Assembly: GCA_003049485.1 (NCBI GenBank)
Contig: PYST01000376.1
Span: forward strand, 1 to 35,544
Source of the DNA: Ophioceras dolichostomum
Lineage: Eukaryota > Ascomycota > Sordariomycetes > Magnaporthales > Ophioceraceae
Reading direction: 5' to 3'
Length of the DNA stretch: 35,544 bases
Shown here piece by piece: positions 10,206-19,574 of the stretch. How positions within the stretch are numbered: the first letter of the stretch is position 1; every line of letters begins with the position of its first letter. The position numbers and the translations under genes are program-made. The notes beneath the pieces were generated by a model. It worked only from the letters and a program-made list of their open reading frames with translations, was not told the DNA's origin and made no database searches.

Positions 10206-12827
10206 CTATAGAACCCACTGGAACTGGCGCTCCTGGGCTAAGGATAAAACGGTATCGAGGAAGTGACTTGAAGCAGATTGACGTGAGTCGGCCACATCAT
10301 CCAGGCCGCCATCCCACGGCTCTGCCACTAGGCTGAGCTCGGACCGGCTACCGCCGGCTTGGCCGGCCTCTATGCTGGTGTGCACCAGACTCCAGCCCTG
10401 GGACGGCACAGCAAAGTGTCGCCTCACCTCGACGCCTCCGAACAAATAGTCAACGCTTGCCATAGTAGGTGTCGCCCCATCCTCCACTGGATGTCGCGGC
10501 TTGCCGGGTAATGGCCCCTGGAGTAGGGAGGCTGGGAGACTGAGGCCGGCCACAACGGGCGGAGCGTGGAAGACCCCGTCGGCAACAGAGAGATGGGCGG
10601 CGGAGACAAATTCAAGTAGGGGTGCCATGCCGGAGTTTGGCGTTACGTGTGCACCCAACAGTCCTGAAACTCTCTTCTGCACAAGCCGCACGTCTACAGG
10701 CTGATCCGGGAGTAAAATGTCGGTCAGGTGTGAGCTGCGTACGGCCGTAAGGGAGATGATGCTCGCGACAGAGCGTCCTTCGGGGGCGTGGAGACGAAGC
10801 TCAAGATCTGGCGCGCTCATTCCGGCGGCATTGCGGGGCGATGGAAGCAGCCGGAGTAAGAGGCTGGTGCTCGCGTAGTAGTTGGGGGGATCGCTGTCCA
10901 TGAGGTGGCTGCTGAAGAGAGGCGGGGTGATAGGGTAGAGAACTCGTGGGGAGGAGGGGTCGAGAGTAGTTCTGGTCGATGGCGGTGTCGATGAAGACGC
11001 TGACAATCCGGAAATGGCATCTGCACGAGACAGCGAATGCAGGACGTGGCCGAAAGTGGCGCATGAGGATGTGCTCACTCGGGACCACAGCTTTTCGACT
11101 GCGATTGGGCTCGCAAAGGGCTCGGTTTGGGGAGGTGGGTTAAGTGGCGACTGGTCAAGAGGCCAGTGTAGCAGACCCGACTCCGGGTATCGCGCCAGCG
11201 CGCCACCATTGGACTCGCCGCTTGACTCAGACGCCGGAGAGCAGGGCCTCGCCCACCTGGCCCATGACCCCAGGCGGTCGGCCCAGGGGAGTTTACGCAA
11301 CCCGGAGCGGTGATCGACCACTAACCTTCCCTCTCCCGTGAGACGACCATTACCGTGCTGGTCAGGCTGATGTGGGAGGACGACCAAAGAAGAAGACGCC
11401 TGGCAGCGCTTATGGGTTGTGAGGAGCAGGCGAAACACCATGTCGTGGGGGTCTTCTCGGGATTGCTCTGGGGGGTCGCGGCCTGGCAGCGAAGATATTT
11501 CAACCCAGGAGACCGAGACGCTGGAGCCGGCTCTATCGACGCAAACGTGCGAGTCCGTCAGCCTGCCAAGCTCTTGCAGGGCAGCCTGGTCAACGATGGG
11601 GGGGGCGTTTCCGGCGAGGAGGCGTAAGTCGAACTGCCGGGTGACTGTCGCCCGTAGCACTTGATTGATCTGATCTAGGGCGGTCTCGGCTGCGGCTTTT
11701 GGGGCAACGATGCGAACGAGACCGTCTGAGCGCCGCAGCTCCATCCGGCCGCCGACCTTGTTCAGCAGCACGCGAGAGATAGCCTGCAACCAGCGCTTGC
11801 CGCCGACTAGCAGCAGAGAGAACTCCGGGTCCCTCACCCTGATGTCGAGATGGCCCTGTCCGTCCATCATCTCGCGGGTTGAGAGGCCCCAGCACTCGCG
11901 CAGCAGACGCACAATAACCACATCTTTCGGGCGCATCAGCGCGGAAACGTAGCCGTCGAGTAGGGGGTGCGAGTGGCTTCTGCCCTCGGGAGTCTCTGGA
12001 ATCCAGGGGAGTCGCTCGATGATCCATGGCTGGTTTGCGGCGCCGACGGCGCTGGCTTGGCCGTCTCCCACCCCAAGCTGATCGGTGGCACCCCGGACTG
12101 ATTGAGCATCGATGCCGGGGAGAACCAGGGGTGGCATATCCACTTGCGTTTGTGAGGCGGCATGTGTGGACGACTGGTAGTCGTTGATATATCTGACCAG
12201 CTGGTGCGTAGTAAAACTAGAGGCCAGGGCTGCAGCGATGGCGTCAAACTCTCGCGATGGTATGATAGCCGCAGGGCCCGGACACAGCTCGTCGATGTTG
12301 GCCCGTGTCTCCTCGATGGTGGCGGCGCCCGAGTTGTGTCTCACGGAGTCTCGGATGATATCCAGCGCCTCGGCAGGGACGTGTTCGTTGGCAGCTTCAG
12401 CTACGGCCGGCGGTTTCCACGGCTTGGAATCTCGTTCTGTCACCACAATGGCCTCTGCTGGCCGCCCGAGGATGTTGACCGCCAGGGTCTCTGTCTTGAG
12501 TAGCAGTCGGGGGTTCTTGCGGACGTAGGATCCGGCGGTACGAAGGTCGGCATTCCGAGAATCTCTGGGGATGATGTCCACGGCTTGATCGGCCGTTTCA
12601 CGTCGAATGTGTGTGCTGCCCTGATCGGTCGCTTCCGGGTCTGGCGGCAATGCAGGGGCGTGGCTGGAGCCGGCCAGGGAGCCATTGTGTCTTCGAGGAC
12701 GGCAGGGAGCGAGCCTTTGACATGCGATCTGGTTGCCGAGAGAGGAGGTAGCTACAACCCGGCTTAATGGTTGGAGGCGGTACCTGAGACAGGTGACACC
12801 GCCGGCTACTGCCCTACTCCCTATCAT
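10206..12827 (-). CDS. SLS1: SLS1-type mitochondrial inner-membrane-bound regulator
   Basis: A single open frame of 873 residues from the ATG at 12827. The start MIGSRAVAGGVTCLRYRLQ is a convincing mitochondrial presequence. The frame stays open to an upstream ATG at 13079 (957 residues), but the added 84 residues look like translated leader. Features matching the SLS1 family are LGRPAEAIVV near residue 120, FTTHQLVRYI near 205, and two KH-like segments at about 310-395 (ECWGLSTREM, then FSLLLVGGKRWLQAI and GLVRIVAPKAAAETALDQI) and from about 397. In yeast Sls1 sits at the inner membrane and couples mitochondrial mRNAs from the RNA polymerase to translation. The C-terminal half is less conserved and I could not assign domains there. 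An unseen in-frame intron near 11310-11340 is possible. The gene is divergent from NSE3 and convergent with EF-1alpha. Confidence 0.8.
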   Translation of the reverse strand: MIGSRAVAGGVTCLRYRLQPLSRVVATSSLGNQIACQRLAPCRPRRHNGSLAGSSHAPALPPDPEATDQGSTHIRRETADQAVDIIPRDSRNADLRTAGSYVRKNPRLLLKTETLAVNILGRPAEAIVVTERDSKPWKPPAVAEAANEHVPAEALDIIRDSVRHNSGAATIEETRANIDELCPGPAAIIPSREFDAIAAALASSFTTHQLVRYINDYQSSTHAASQTQVDMPPLVLPGIDAQSVRGATDQLGVGDGQASAVGAANQPWIIERLPWIPETPEGRSHSHPLLDGYVSALMRPKDVVIVRLLRECWGLSTREMMDGQGHLDIRVRDPEFSLLLVGGKRWLQAISRVLLNKVGGRMELRRSDGLVRIVAPKAAAETALDQINQVLRATVTRQFDLRLLAGNAPPIVDQAALQELGRLTDSHVCVDRAGSSVSVSWVEISSLPGRDPPEQSREDPHDMVFRLLLTTHKRCQASSSLVVLPHQPDQHGNGRLTGEGRLVVDHRSGLRKLPWADRLGSWARWARPCSPASESSGESNGGALARYPESGLLHWPLDQSPLNPPPQTEPFASPIAVEKLWSRVSTSSCATFGHVLHSLSRADAISGLSASSSTPPSTRTTLDPSSPRVLYPITPPLFSSHLMDSDPPNYYASTSLLLRLLPSPRNAAGMSAPDLELRLHAPEGRSVASIISLTAVRSSHLTDILLPDQPVDVRLVQKRVSGLLGAHVTPNSGMAPLLEFVSAAHLSVADGVFHAPPVVAGLSLPASLLQGPLPGKPRHPVEDGATPTMASVDYLFGGVEVRRHFAVPSQGWSLVHTSIEAGQAGGSRSELSLVAEPWDGGLDDVADSRQSASSHFLDTVLSLAQERQFQWVL

Positions 12828-13320
12828 TAAGAATCGAGTGATACAGGCATAGAAAGGCCTGCTTGCACATCCAAGTTGGATTATCGACGGTCCTGTTCGG
12901 AAACAAGCTGGTCGGGCTTGTTCAAAGCAATATTTTTTTATGGGTCCCCCGAGCCTGCGGAGACGGAACGGCTGGATTGTGGGTCCCCCCCGCATCACAG
13001 CCTGGCCATAGGCCCTGCAATTCCTGGACGCGTCGCGGCACGGTTCCTCCACTTCTTTAAGTGCTGCGATTTTCACCATGAGCCCGCTTCAATTACCCGA
13101 CCTCCGCCCTGCCATTTTCGAGTTCTCCCTTTTCCTTTGATCATTCTTTTACTCTTAGTTTCGGCTTTTGTGCAGCTTGAAGGGCACAGACGGGGCTTCC
13201 TGGCTCGCTGGCATCCTCAACTTACCGCACTAATAATCAGCCTCTTAACGCACCTCAAGGCTCTCGCCTACGGGGTTCCTACTGCTCGGCACCCAAGGTT
13301 TCTGATCGTGATTTTTCAGG
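12828..13320. other. Divergent promoter region between SLS1 and NSE3
   Basis: About 490 bases separate the preferred SLS1 start from the NSE3 start. The minus-strand SLS1 frame remains open up to an ATG at 13079. A plus-strand frame (12876-13355) runs through the same region but has no recognisable domain. C/T-rich stretches near 13100-13180 precede the NSE3 start. Confidence 0.5.
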
Positions 13321-14585
13321 ATGTCTACAGTACAACGGCGTCCTCGGCAGGTTAGCTTCTCCCACCCGCCAATAAACTTGTGACTTAGTCTATACTTGAC
13401 ACCTGACACATCTAGGAAAGCCTGATGAGGAGGCGTATGATCAGGAACGGCCTCGGCAGCGTCAGCGGCGGATCGCCAGCGAGGAGAGCGACGCTGCCGT
13501 CGAGCATGAGGACATGGATGGCGATGAGGAGCGGGACGAGTTAACCGAAACCCAGCTGGCGAAAAATCTCGTCAGGTACGCTCTTGCCTGCGAGTACTCG
13601 CGAACACCGATTCGGAGGGATGGCATTCGAGAGAAAGGTCGGTCACTACTGGAGAGCCGAGAATTTTTCTTGACGGGGCGTTCGGAGGGTTAGCTCTATT
13701 GACTCGTTGAGATGGTTGGACTGACTGGACGATGCATTTTCTGCATGCAGTGCTTGGATCGCACTCAAGACTATTTAGGAAAGTCTTCGATTGCGCCCAA
13801 ACGCAGCTGAGGGTCGTCTTCGGCATGGAGTTGGTCGAGCTGCCAGTCCGAGACAAATCGACCATGTCCGTGGAGGAGCATAGGCGGTGTGAGTAGCCTG
13901 CCCCCCACTCCTCTACTCGATCCCCGAGCGCTGGGATGGGCGGCTGAGAAAGCGGGCTGACATTTCGGAATACTATATTTGATCACTACCAGCCGCGAAA
14001 TCGCAAAGCAAATCGCAAAGCAAGGGCCCGACGAACTCTAGCGCATACGTCTTGGTCACCACTATACCTGACGTCTTGAGATCGGCGTCTGTTATCGCAC
14101 CATCTGGCGCCCGGGGAGCAGAGTCCGAGGCAACGTACGTTGCCCTCTACTCTCTCATCATCACCGCCATCGCGCTCAACCGAGGTGAGCTCAGCGACCA
14201 GAAGTTGAAGCGTTACTTGCTGCGCATGAATGTAGAGGTCAACACGCCGCTGGAGAAAACAGACCTGCTGCTGCAGAGGCTTATCAGGCAGGGATATATC
14301 ATCAAGTCTGTGGAAAAGAACCCACAGAGTGATGAAGACTCTATCACCTGGCATGTCGGCCCGCGTGGCAGGTTAGAGCTCACTGACGAGAGCATGGCTA
14401 GTATTGTGAGAGAGGTATACAGTGATGCCGCGGATGATGATTTGGAGAGGAGACTAGGCGTGAGCCTTCGGGTCGAAGGGCGAAAGCCTCTTCGCAGCGG
14501 CACAGGCAGAGCTCCAGGTGCGGGCCCAGAAGGCAACGACAAAAGCAGAGAGGAAGAAGTGGACGGGGAGCCCGCCAACGACTAG
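13321..14585 (+). CDS. nse3: SMC5/6 complex subunit NSE3 (MAGE domain)
   Basis: Four exons, 13321-13350, 13421-13637, 13751-13888 and 13993-14585, encode about 325 residues. The N-terminus is charged and disordered. The MAGE homology region starts near residue 55: QLAKNLVRYALACEYSRTPI, then the first winged helix (IREKVLGSHSRLFRKVF and QLRVVFGMELVEL), followed by the second part (YVALYSLIITAIALNRGELS, LKRYLLRMNV, KTDLLLQRLIRQGYI, TWHVGPRGRLEL). The acidic tail is short. Nse3 pairs with the Nse1 RING protein and the Nse4 kleisin to bind DNA within the SMC5/6 complex, acting in recombination repair and replication-fork stability in the nucleus. The first intron needs the acceptor AAAG ending at 13420; the nearer TAG at 13415 would shift the frame. 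Confidence 0.9.
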
Positions 14586-14967
14586 CAAGACCAGTTCAAG
14601 ACTTGCTTTGTCAACATCTCATCCGCCAATATCCACCACATGGCCCTCGAAGCTATAAGCTGTCGAGGCAAAGCGGTTTGGGGTGGTGGCAATGCTTTGT
14701 CTCTTGGGAGGGATAGACACCACACCCGCTTGATGTTACATAGAGAGCTGGAACTTGAACGTCGCGCCATGATGCAGCCAACTGCTCGCTCTACTCTCTC
14801 CTGCCGGTGTCGCCGACCCTGACCTTGAAGCCCCTTGGCGCTATCTGCCGCGAGAGAAGGACAAGAATAATGGGGCCATCGTGTAAGCTAGGATGAGACT
14901 GTCCGAGCAGAACCCCAGAGGCGGGACCGAGGGCATAGGCACGAGAGCACCGCGTACTCGAAGTTCT
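14586..14967. other. Short convergent intergenic region
   Basis: It holds the 3' ends of NSE3 and the minus-strand SF3b5 gene. Nothing else is recognised. Confidence 0.5.
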
Positions 14968-15415
14968 TCACGACGGGCCTTGTTGACGGTCCATGTGTTC
15001 TTCCCCTTCACGCGGTGGCGGGGGTCCGCAAGGCTGCAGCATTTTCTAGATATACGAATAATTCAACCGCTGTAACGTCACAAGGCGTGTCGCCCCAGTG
15101 CAAGGATCGGCTGCTGGGAAAGACTGGCAGACTTACCCGTATCATCTCGGCTTTGACTTTCGCTCCCGGTTCGTTCTGTGCTAGGGATATATAGGCCACC
15201 TGAGGCGGATGGCCGGCGATGCTGGAGTACGTGTCACGAAGAATGTTCGTCCTCCATTCCCAGCTTGTGGTATCGGGGTGACCAGTCCCAATATACTTCG
15301 CCTGGAGTCGCTCCAGTTCCTGCTGCGATCGAAGCTTGTCGGCCTGAAATTTGGGGTCAGTTAGCTTGCCTGGGTTATTAAAGTTTCAGGAGCTATGTGA
15401 GATAGATCATACCAT
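14968..15415 (-). CDS. SF3B5: Splicing factor 3B subunit 5 (SF3b10)
   Basis: Three coding exons, 15415-15413, 15343-15137 and 15045-14968, encode 95 residues. The first coding exon is only the ATG. The protein matches the whole length of the ~86-residue SF3B5/Ysf3 family: SQQELERLQAKYIGTGHPDT, SWEWRTNILRDTYSS, VAYISLAQNE and the C-terminal MIRKMLQPCGPPPP. SF3b5 is a small subunit of the SF3b part of U2 snRNP, which binds the intron branch-site region in the nucleus. The intron after MIR and the acceptor before KMLQPC are both fixed by this conservation. The gene is divergent from the zinc-finger gene, sharing about 250 bases of upstream DNA. Confidence 0.92.
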
Positions 15416-15667
15416 GACAATAAGAACCACTTGGTGGGAGCGCTTTCGGCGATGAATTGCGATTGATTGACGAAAAATCCTGGGAAAATATGGCGCCAGA
15501 GACCCTTGGCACCTAAAGGCAACTGGCACGGGCCAAGGTTCCGGCCCCACCCCCTACAAAGTCCAATTGCGTGCGCGGCCGCTTGCGTCTGTTCATGTCA
15601 ACGTGATGTTCGCTTCCGAATCCTGACCTCATCGCTAACATACAGCTCTCGCCTACTTGCAACAGAA

Positions 15668-17209
15668 ATGACGGAAACATGGACAGCTTTGGCAGCGGCT
15701 AGGCGCCAGCGACTCGCCTGCGCTGACGATGTTCGTGACATCAGGCAATCTTGCGTCAAAGCCCACGGGAAGAAGCATGTCGCGGGCTGCTCTGAATGCC
15801 TAACGCGCGTGGTTGACCGGATGAACCGCCGGTACACGGACTCCTTGGACCAGGAGTGGCTCACAGGTTCCTCTGGATTTCTCGGAGAACTTCAAGGTCT
15901 CTTTTTGGAAGTTAGCCACCGACCAAATGAAATCGGCACCGTCGAACAATACCTCAAAAGAGCGAGAGAGTCGTGGATACGGCAGGCGGTGGGGGGCTGC
16001 CAGACCGCCCGCGCACTACTCAAGACTACTACTGGCCAGGCCCAATTGATCCCGCAGCTCGAGGATCAGACCTTCGGTCCTGGCAGCCTACTTGCCAACC
16101 TGCTTGACGACATCGCCACGGCCCTGGGCAGCAACAACGAAGGTCGCAAGCTAGATGCGCGGCTTGCGCGGTTGACCGACCCGAGCGCGACTGACCCGAG
16201 CGCATCCGATGCTCTGCTCGTTCAGGCCACGCAGGAAATGTTCTTTCCGGCGCCGAATCGCCATCGAGTAGCAGATGGCAACGACGTGGGTCTGCAGGCC
16301 TTCAAGTCGGGAACACCGCTTGACTCTGTGATGGCCAGCGTGCTGGATAGGTCTGCTTCGTGTAGGGCGCTAGGTGATTTGAAGGAGAAGCATCAACGGA
16401 GGCTTGACGAAATCCGTCGGGCCAGAGCGGCACATCTCAAGACGAGGAGGACGAGGAACCGGCGGGCCGCGGCCGAAAAGGACAAGCCCCAAACTCCTGG
16501 CACGCTGTACGACCTCCGCGCCTGCGCCAATTGCTCCGCTGTCCCCGACCACAAGGCGTTCTTGTCCTGTGCCCTTTGCCAAGTCTTCGCCGGCCTGGAT
16601 GGCCAGACGAACCATCCAATAGTTTACTGCTCCAACGCTTGCTCTGCCGACGAATTCGTAAGTGCGCGAACTGGACGGCCCCATACCATGCATCCTTAAC
16701 CGGCTGGGTGGCGTCCATCCCCTTTACCCTCACTTCGCCTAACATGAGACCGCAGCAAAAACTCTGGTGACGGAAACGCGGAGGACCTGAATCATCGCCA
16801 GATCTGACAAAGTTTTGGCATCTAGGAGGCCCACTTGAATACCGTACACACCTGCTCCGCCGGCGACGCATGCATCGATGTCCAGGACGCCAGCTACGGC
16901 GAGGGTGCGGACCATGGCGGCCCCGCCGTTGTTCTTTGCAGCGAGTGCCTCCTCTCGCTGGGTGTGGCCACGTCTTACTGCTCTGCGGTGTGCGCGGCAG
17001 TTGACTTCCAGAGGCATCGCGAGTGTGTGCACCTGCTTGAGAGACGGCGACTCCACATTGCTGTTGATGATGCGGAGCACCTGGTCTATGATGGCAGTGC
17101 CGGGACTAAGTACCGGGCGAAAAACATACATGATCATGTCGAAACTTTGGAGCACGTGCTAGAAGAGTTTGCGCGGAAAAATTCAGTTGTAGTCCAGCCT
17201 CTATTGTGA
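15668..17209 (+). CDS. Protein with two tandem MYND-like zinc fingers, function unknown
   Basis: Two exons, 15668-16657 and 16826-17209, encode 457 residues. The frame is open upstream to 15467, but the ATG at 15668 begins a more protein-like sequence. Residues 1-270 are mostly helical in character with no recognised domain; 240-280 are very basic. A first metal-binding cluster has Cys286, Cys289, Cys301, Cys304, Cys321 and Cys325 followed by His333 and His338. A second has Cys340, Cys346, Cys368, Cys371, Cys382, Cys386, His394 and Cys397. The CxxxC-x7-H endings resemble MYND fingers, which usually bind protein partners. The intron falls inside the first finger. No catalytic domain such as SET is seen. 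I infer a scaffold or adaptor role only weakly. Confidence 0.75.
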
Positions 17210-17635
17210 AGGCGGCTGGCAAGGTGTGAAAGAGCATGATCTACCTCGGTCCTTATCTTGGCACAGGGACACAGAGTGCATACCACAAAATGGAAACAGC
17301 AAATTACCAAACAAAATGTACCAACCAAACTCGTTACTTTAAAATACCTAGGTACCTACCTACACCGACCTAAGGTACCTACATTAAATACCTACCTACC
17401 TACCTACCTACGATACCCAAAGCTGTCGAATAAAAAGGGAGTATATGTGGCAAGGCGGTAACATGTAGGTTGCAGTTGGTTCGGTTCGCAATTTTGCCGC
17501 TATAGACCGCCTAACTCTCCGACCATCGCCGGGGCGCTCGGCTTCCACTTTGCGATGAATGTACTTAAGCAGCAGCATGGTGTGTGGCCTTAGCAGAATG
17601 CTTCATACACTTCATCTGCTTTCTATACATAAACC
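17210..17635. other. Intergenic region upstream of ISD11 with TACCTA repeats
   Basis: No gene is seen. The region carries the 3' end of the zinc-finger gene, a TACCTAGGTA-type cluster at 17345-17411, and the ISD11 promoter. Confidence 0.55.
17345..17411. repeat. TACCTAGGTA-type repeat cluster
   Basis: The palindrome tacctaggtacctacctac is followed by cctaaggtacctac and a run of five CTAC units. It is the same motif family as the clusters near 10.0, 18.6, 26.0, 33.5 and 34.3 kb. Confidence 0.85.
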
Positions 17636-18211
17636 ATGTCTGCTCTCTCGACATTGAAGGGCGACTCGGCGTGCCAGGCACGGTCCTTGGTGAGTTAAGC
17701 TCCCTCTACGAACCCATGCGCAGCACTCTTCGACCTATGTCGCGAGGGCTGTGATGACTATGGCCAATGTCTAATTTCATCCACGTCGTCCAACAGTACC
17801 GGCAGCTTTTGCGGCAAGGTAGTCAATTCTCGGCCTACAATTTTCGAGAGTACGCCAAGCGTCGGACCCGAGACGCTTTCAGAGAGAGCAAAGACATCCA
17901 CGACGCCCGTCGTATCCAGGAACTGCTCCAGAAAGGCTTCCGTGAGCTCCAAGTCATGAAGGTGCGGCCGGACATGCGCCAACAAAGAATAGGATAAAGA
18001 AGAGACGCCGCTGACATCCCACGCACAGCGTCAAACTATGCTTGGCCAGTTTTACCAGGTGGACAGATTGGTAGTGGAGGGAGACAGCTCCGTTCGTTCC
18101 CCCCTGCCCAAACCCAGCACCCAGCTTCGTGACCACGACGAACCAGCCAACAGCAGCGCCGGTATTCTAAACGATGCTATTTCTTGTACAGAGGAAGGAC
18201 GCAAGGACTGA
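17636..18211 (+). CDS. isd11: ISD11/LYRM4, LYR-motif Fe-S biogenesis protein
   Basis: Three exons, 17636-17689, 17797-17961 and 18029-18211, encode 133 residues. The first intron splits the LYR motif exactly between Leu18 and Tyr19-Arg20. After it come the family hallmarks QLLRQGSQFSAYNFREYAKR, RTRDAFRESKDI, RRIQELLQKG and, in exon 3, LGQFYQVDRLVVEG. ISD11 binds and stabilises the cysteine desulfurase Nfs1 together with acyl carrier protein in the mitochondrial matrix and is essential for iron-sulfur cluster synthesis. The C-terminal ~40 residues after VVEG are not part of the core family (yeast Isd11 is 94 residues). They could be a lineage-specific tail, or reflect a further unrecognised intron near the 3' end. 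Confidence 0.92.
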
Positions 18212-19574
18212 AAGCGAAACAGTGCGACAAAGGGAGACTGGGTAAGTTTCTTGATTTGGGTACACGCACATCTGCCCTCTTCTTAATGTTCAATGCTGAC
18301 TCTGCCGTTGACTCGTTTGAGAGTGAAGCCTGGACTAATCTGAGAAACGACAGAAGCTCATGGACTTCCTAGCGCCGCGGAGCAGACGATCAAATTATAC
18401 GAGCCCCGCACACCTTCTCGCAAGACTCCGCGGCCGTCGCTGAGGTGGAAAGCACACGATCGGGCGTCTTGCAGACACTATTTCTCCCGTTGTTAAATGT
18501 CAGAGGCGGTGTATCGGCACCCGAGGGTGGCACGGACATATCACCTACGTCTGCGACATGTACCCTATCCGCGTGATAGATGTCTGTACCTACCTGCCGA
18601 CCTGTACCTACCTACCTACTAGCCGTCGCATTCCGCGTGCCATGTGAGCCGTGATGCGAGCCGCTCCTGTGTTTTCAACTGCCCTCCTACTAGCTGGTTG
18701 CTCTCATCGCCCGCTGGTCTACGATTCTACTGTGAAATATACTGCGCTAGGTGACTAGAATGTCTATCCTACTGGGCAGGAACTTGGTTCACACCAGCAA
18801 ATGCCCTTCGAGGTCATTCCCTTGCCCATTGACGCCGAATCTGGTGCAACTTTGTAGACCGCATGTTCTTAGTCTGCCTGAGCAGTCAATAATAGGGAAG
18901 TAGGCAGCATACTTTCGTATCTGGGACGAATTTATTGTAAATTTATCCGAAAGTCGGAATGGGAGTTGCTCAGCGGCGGTTTTCTATTCTCGGTGAAAGA
19001 GGGTCGTATGCATATATCCGGGATTTGCATTATCGGATCACTCTTAATCGGGGGGGAATCAGTCAGCAAAATGCATTTGCGTAACCTGGAAGCATCAACC
19101 TCGCATTGTCGCGCGTCCGTCGCAAACTGTCAATCCCCAACTCCTTGTAGACGACATTCATCGAGACACGGTGATTAGGTGATTAACAGCACCAGAAGTC
19201 GTCGTTCATTTGGCCGGTCATGGCACCCGGAGTCAGTCCCTCAATCTCTTTCCTCTGCTTTCCTTCGCGTGTCGCAAAGCTGACCAAAGACGGATGTCGT
19301 TCATGGCATTGATGGGAGTAGTACCGAACTGCGACTCAGACCCGTCGTGGGAATCGAGGAGTCTATCCCGAGCACGATGACTTTGAAGGTGAGGCAGGCA
19401 GCCTGTTCTCCTTCCCAGAGTCTATCACCTTACCCTATCCAGGCACCCGCCTGATCACCCTATCTGTATGAAGCCGATCGCCGATCGGCTGACTGACGCC
19501 TCTTCGCCTTTCCGCGACGCGCCTGGCCGGCCACAGGACTTCCAGTGCGTCAATGGCGCCAGGAATGGATGAAA
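18212..19574. other. 1.36-kb intergenic region, no gene recognised
   Basis: Neither strand shows a credible gene here. A small TACCTA cluster lies at 18586-18620. The part from about 19200 probably holds the promoter and leader of the downstream acidic protein. Confidence 0.5.
18586..18620. repeat. Small TACCTA repeat cluster
   Basis: gtacctacctgcc is followed by gtacctacctacctac. It belongs to the same dispersed motif family, here without the central AGG palindrome. Confidence 0.75.

Noticed and set aside
12876..13355. 159-codon plus-strand open frame upstream of NSE3
   Set aside because: It overlaps the NSE3 start codon in another frame, has no domain, and ends in the first NSE3 intron.
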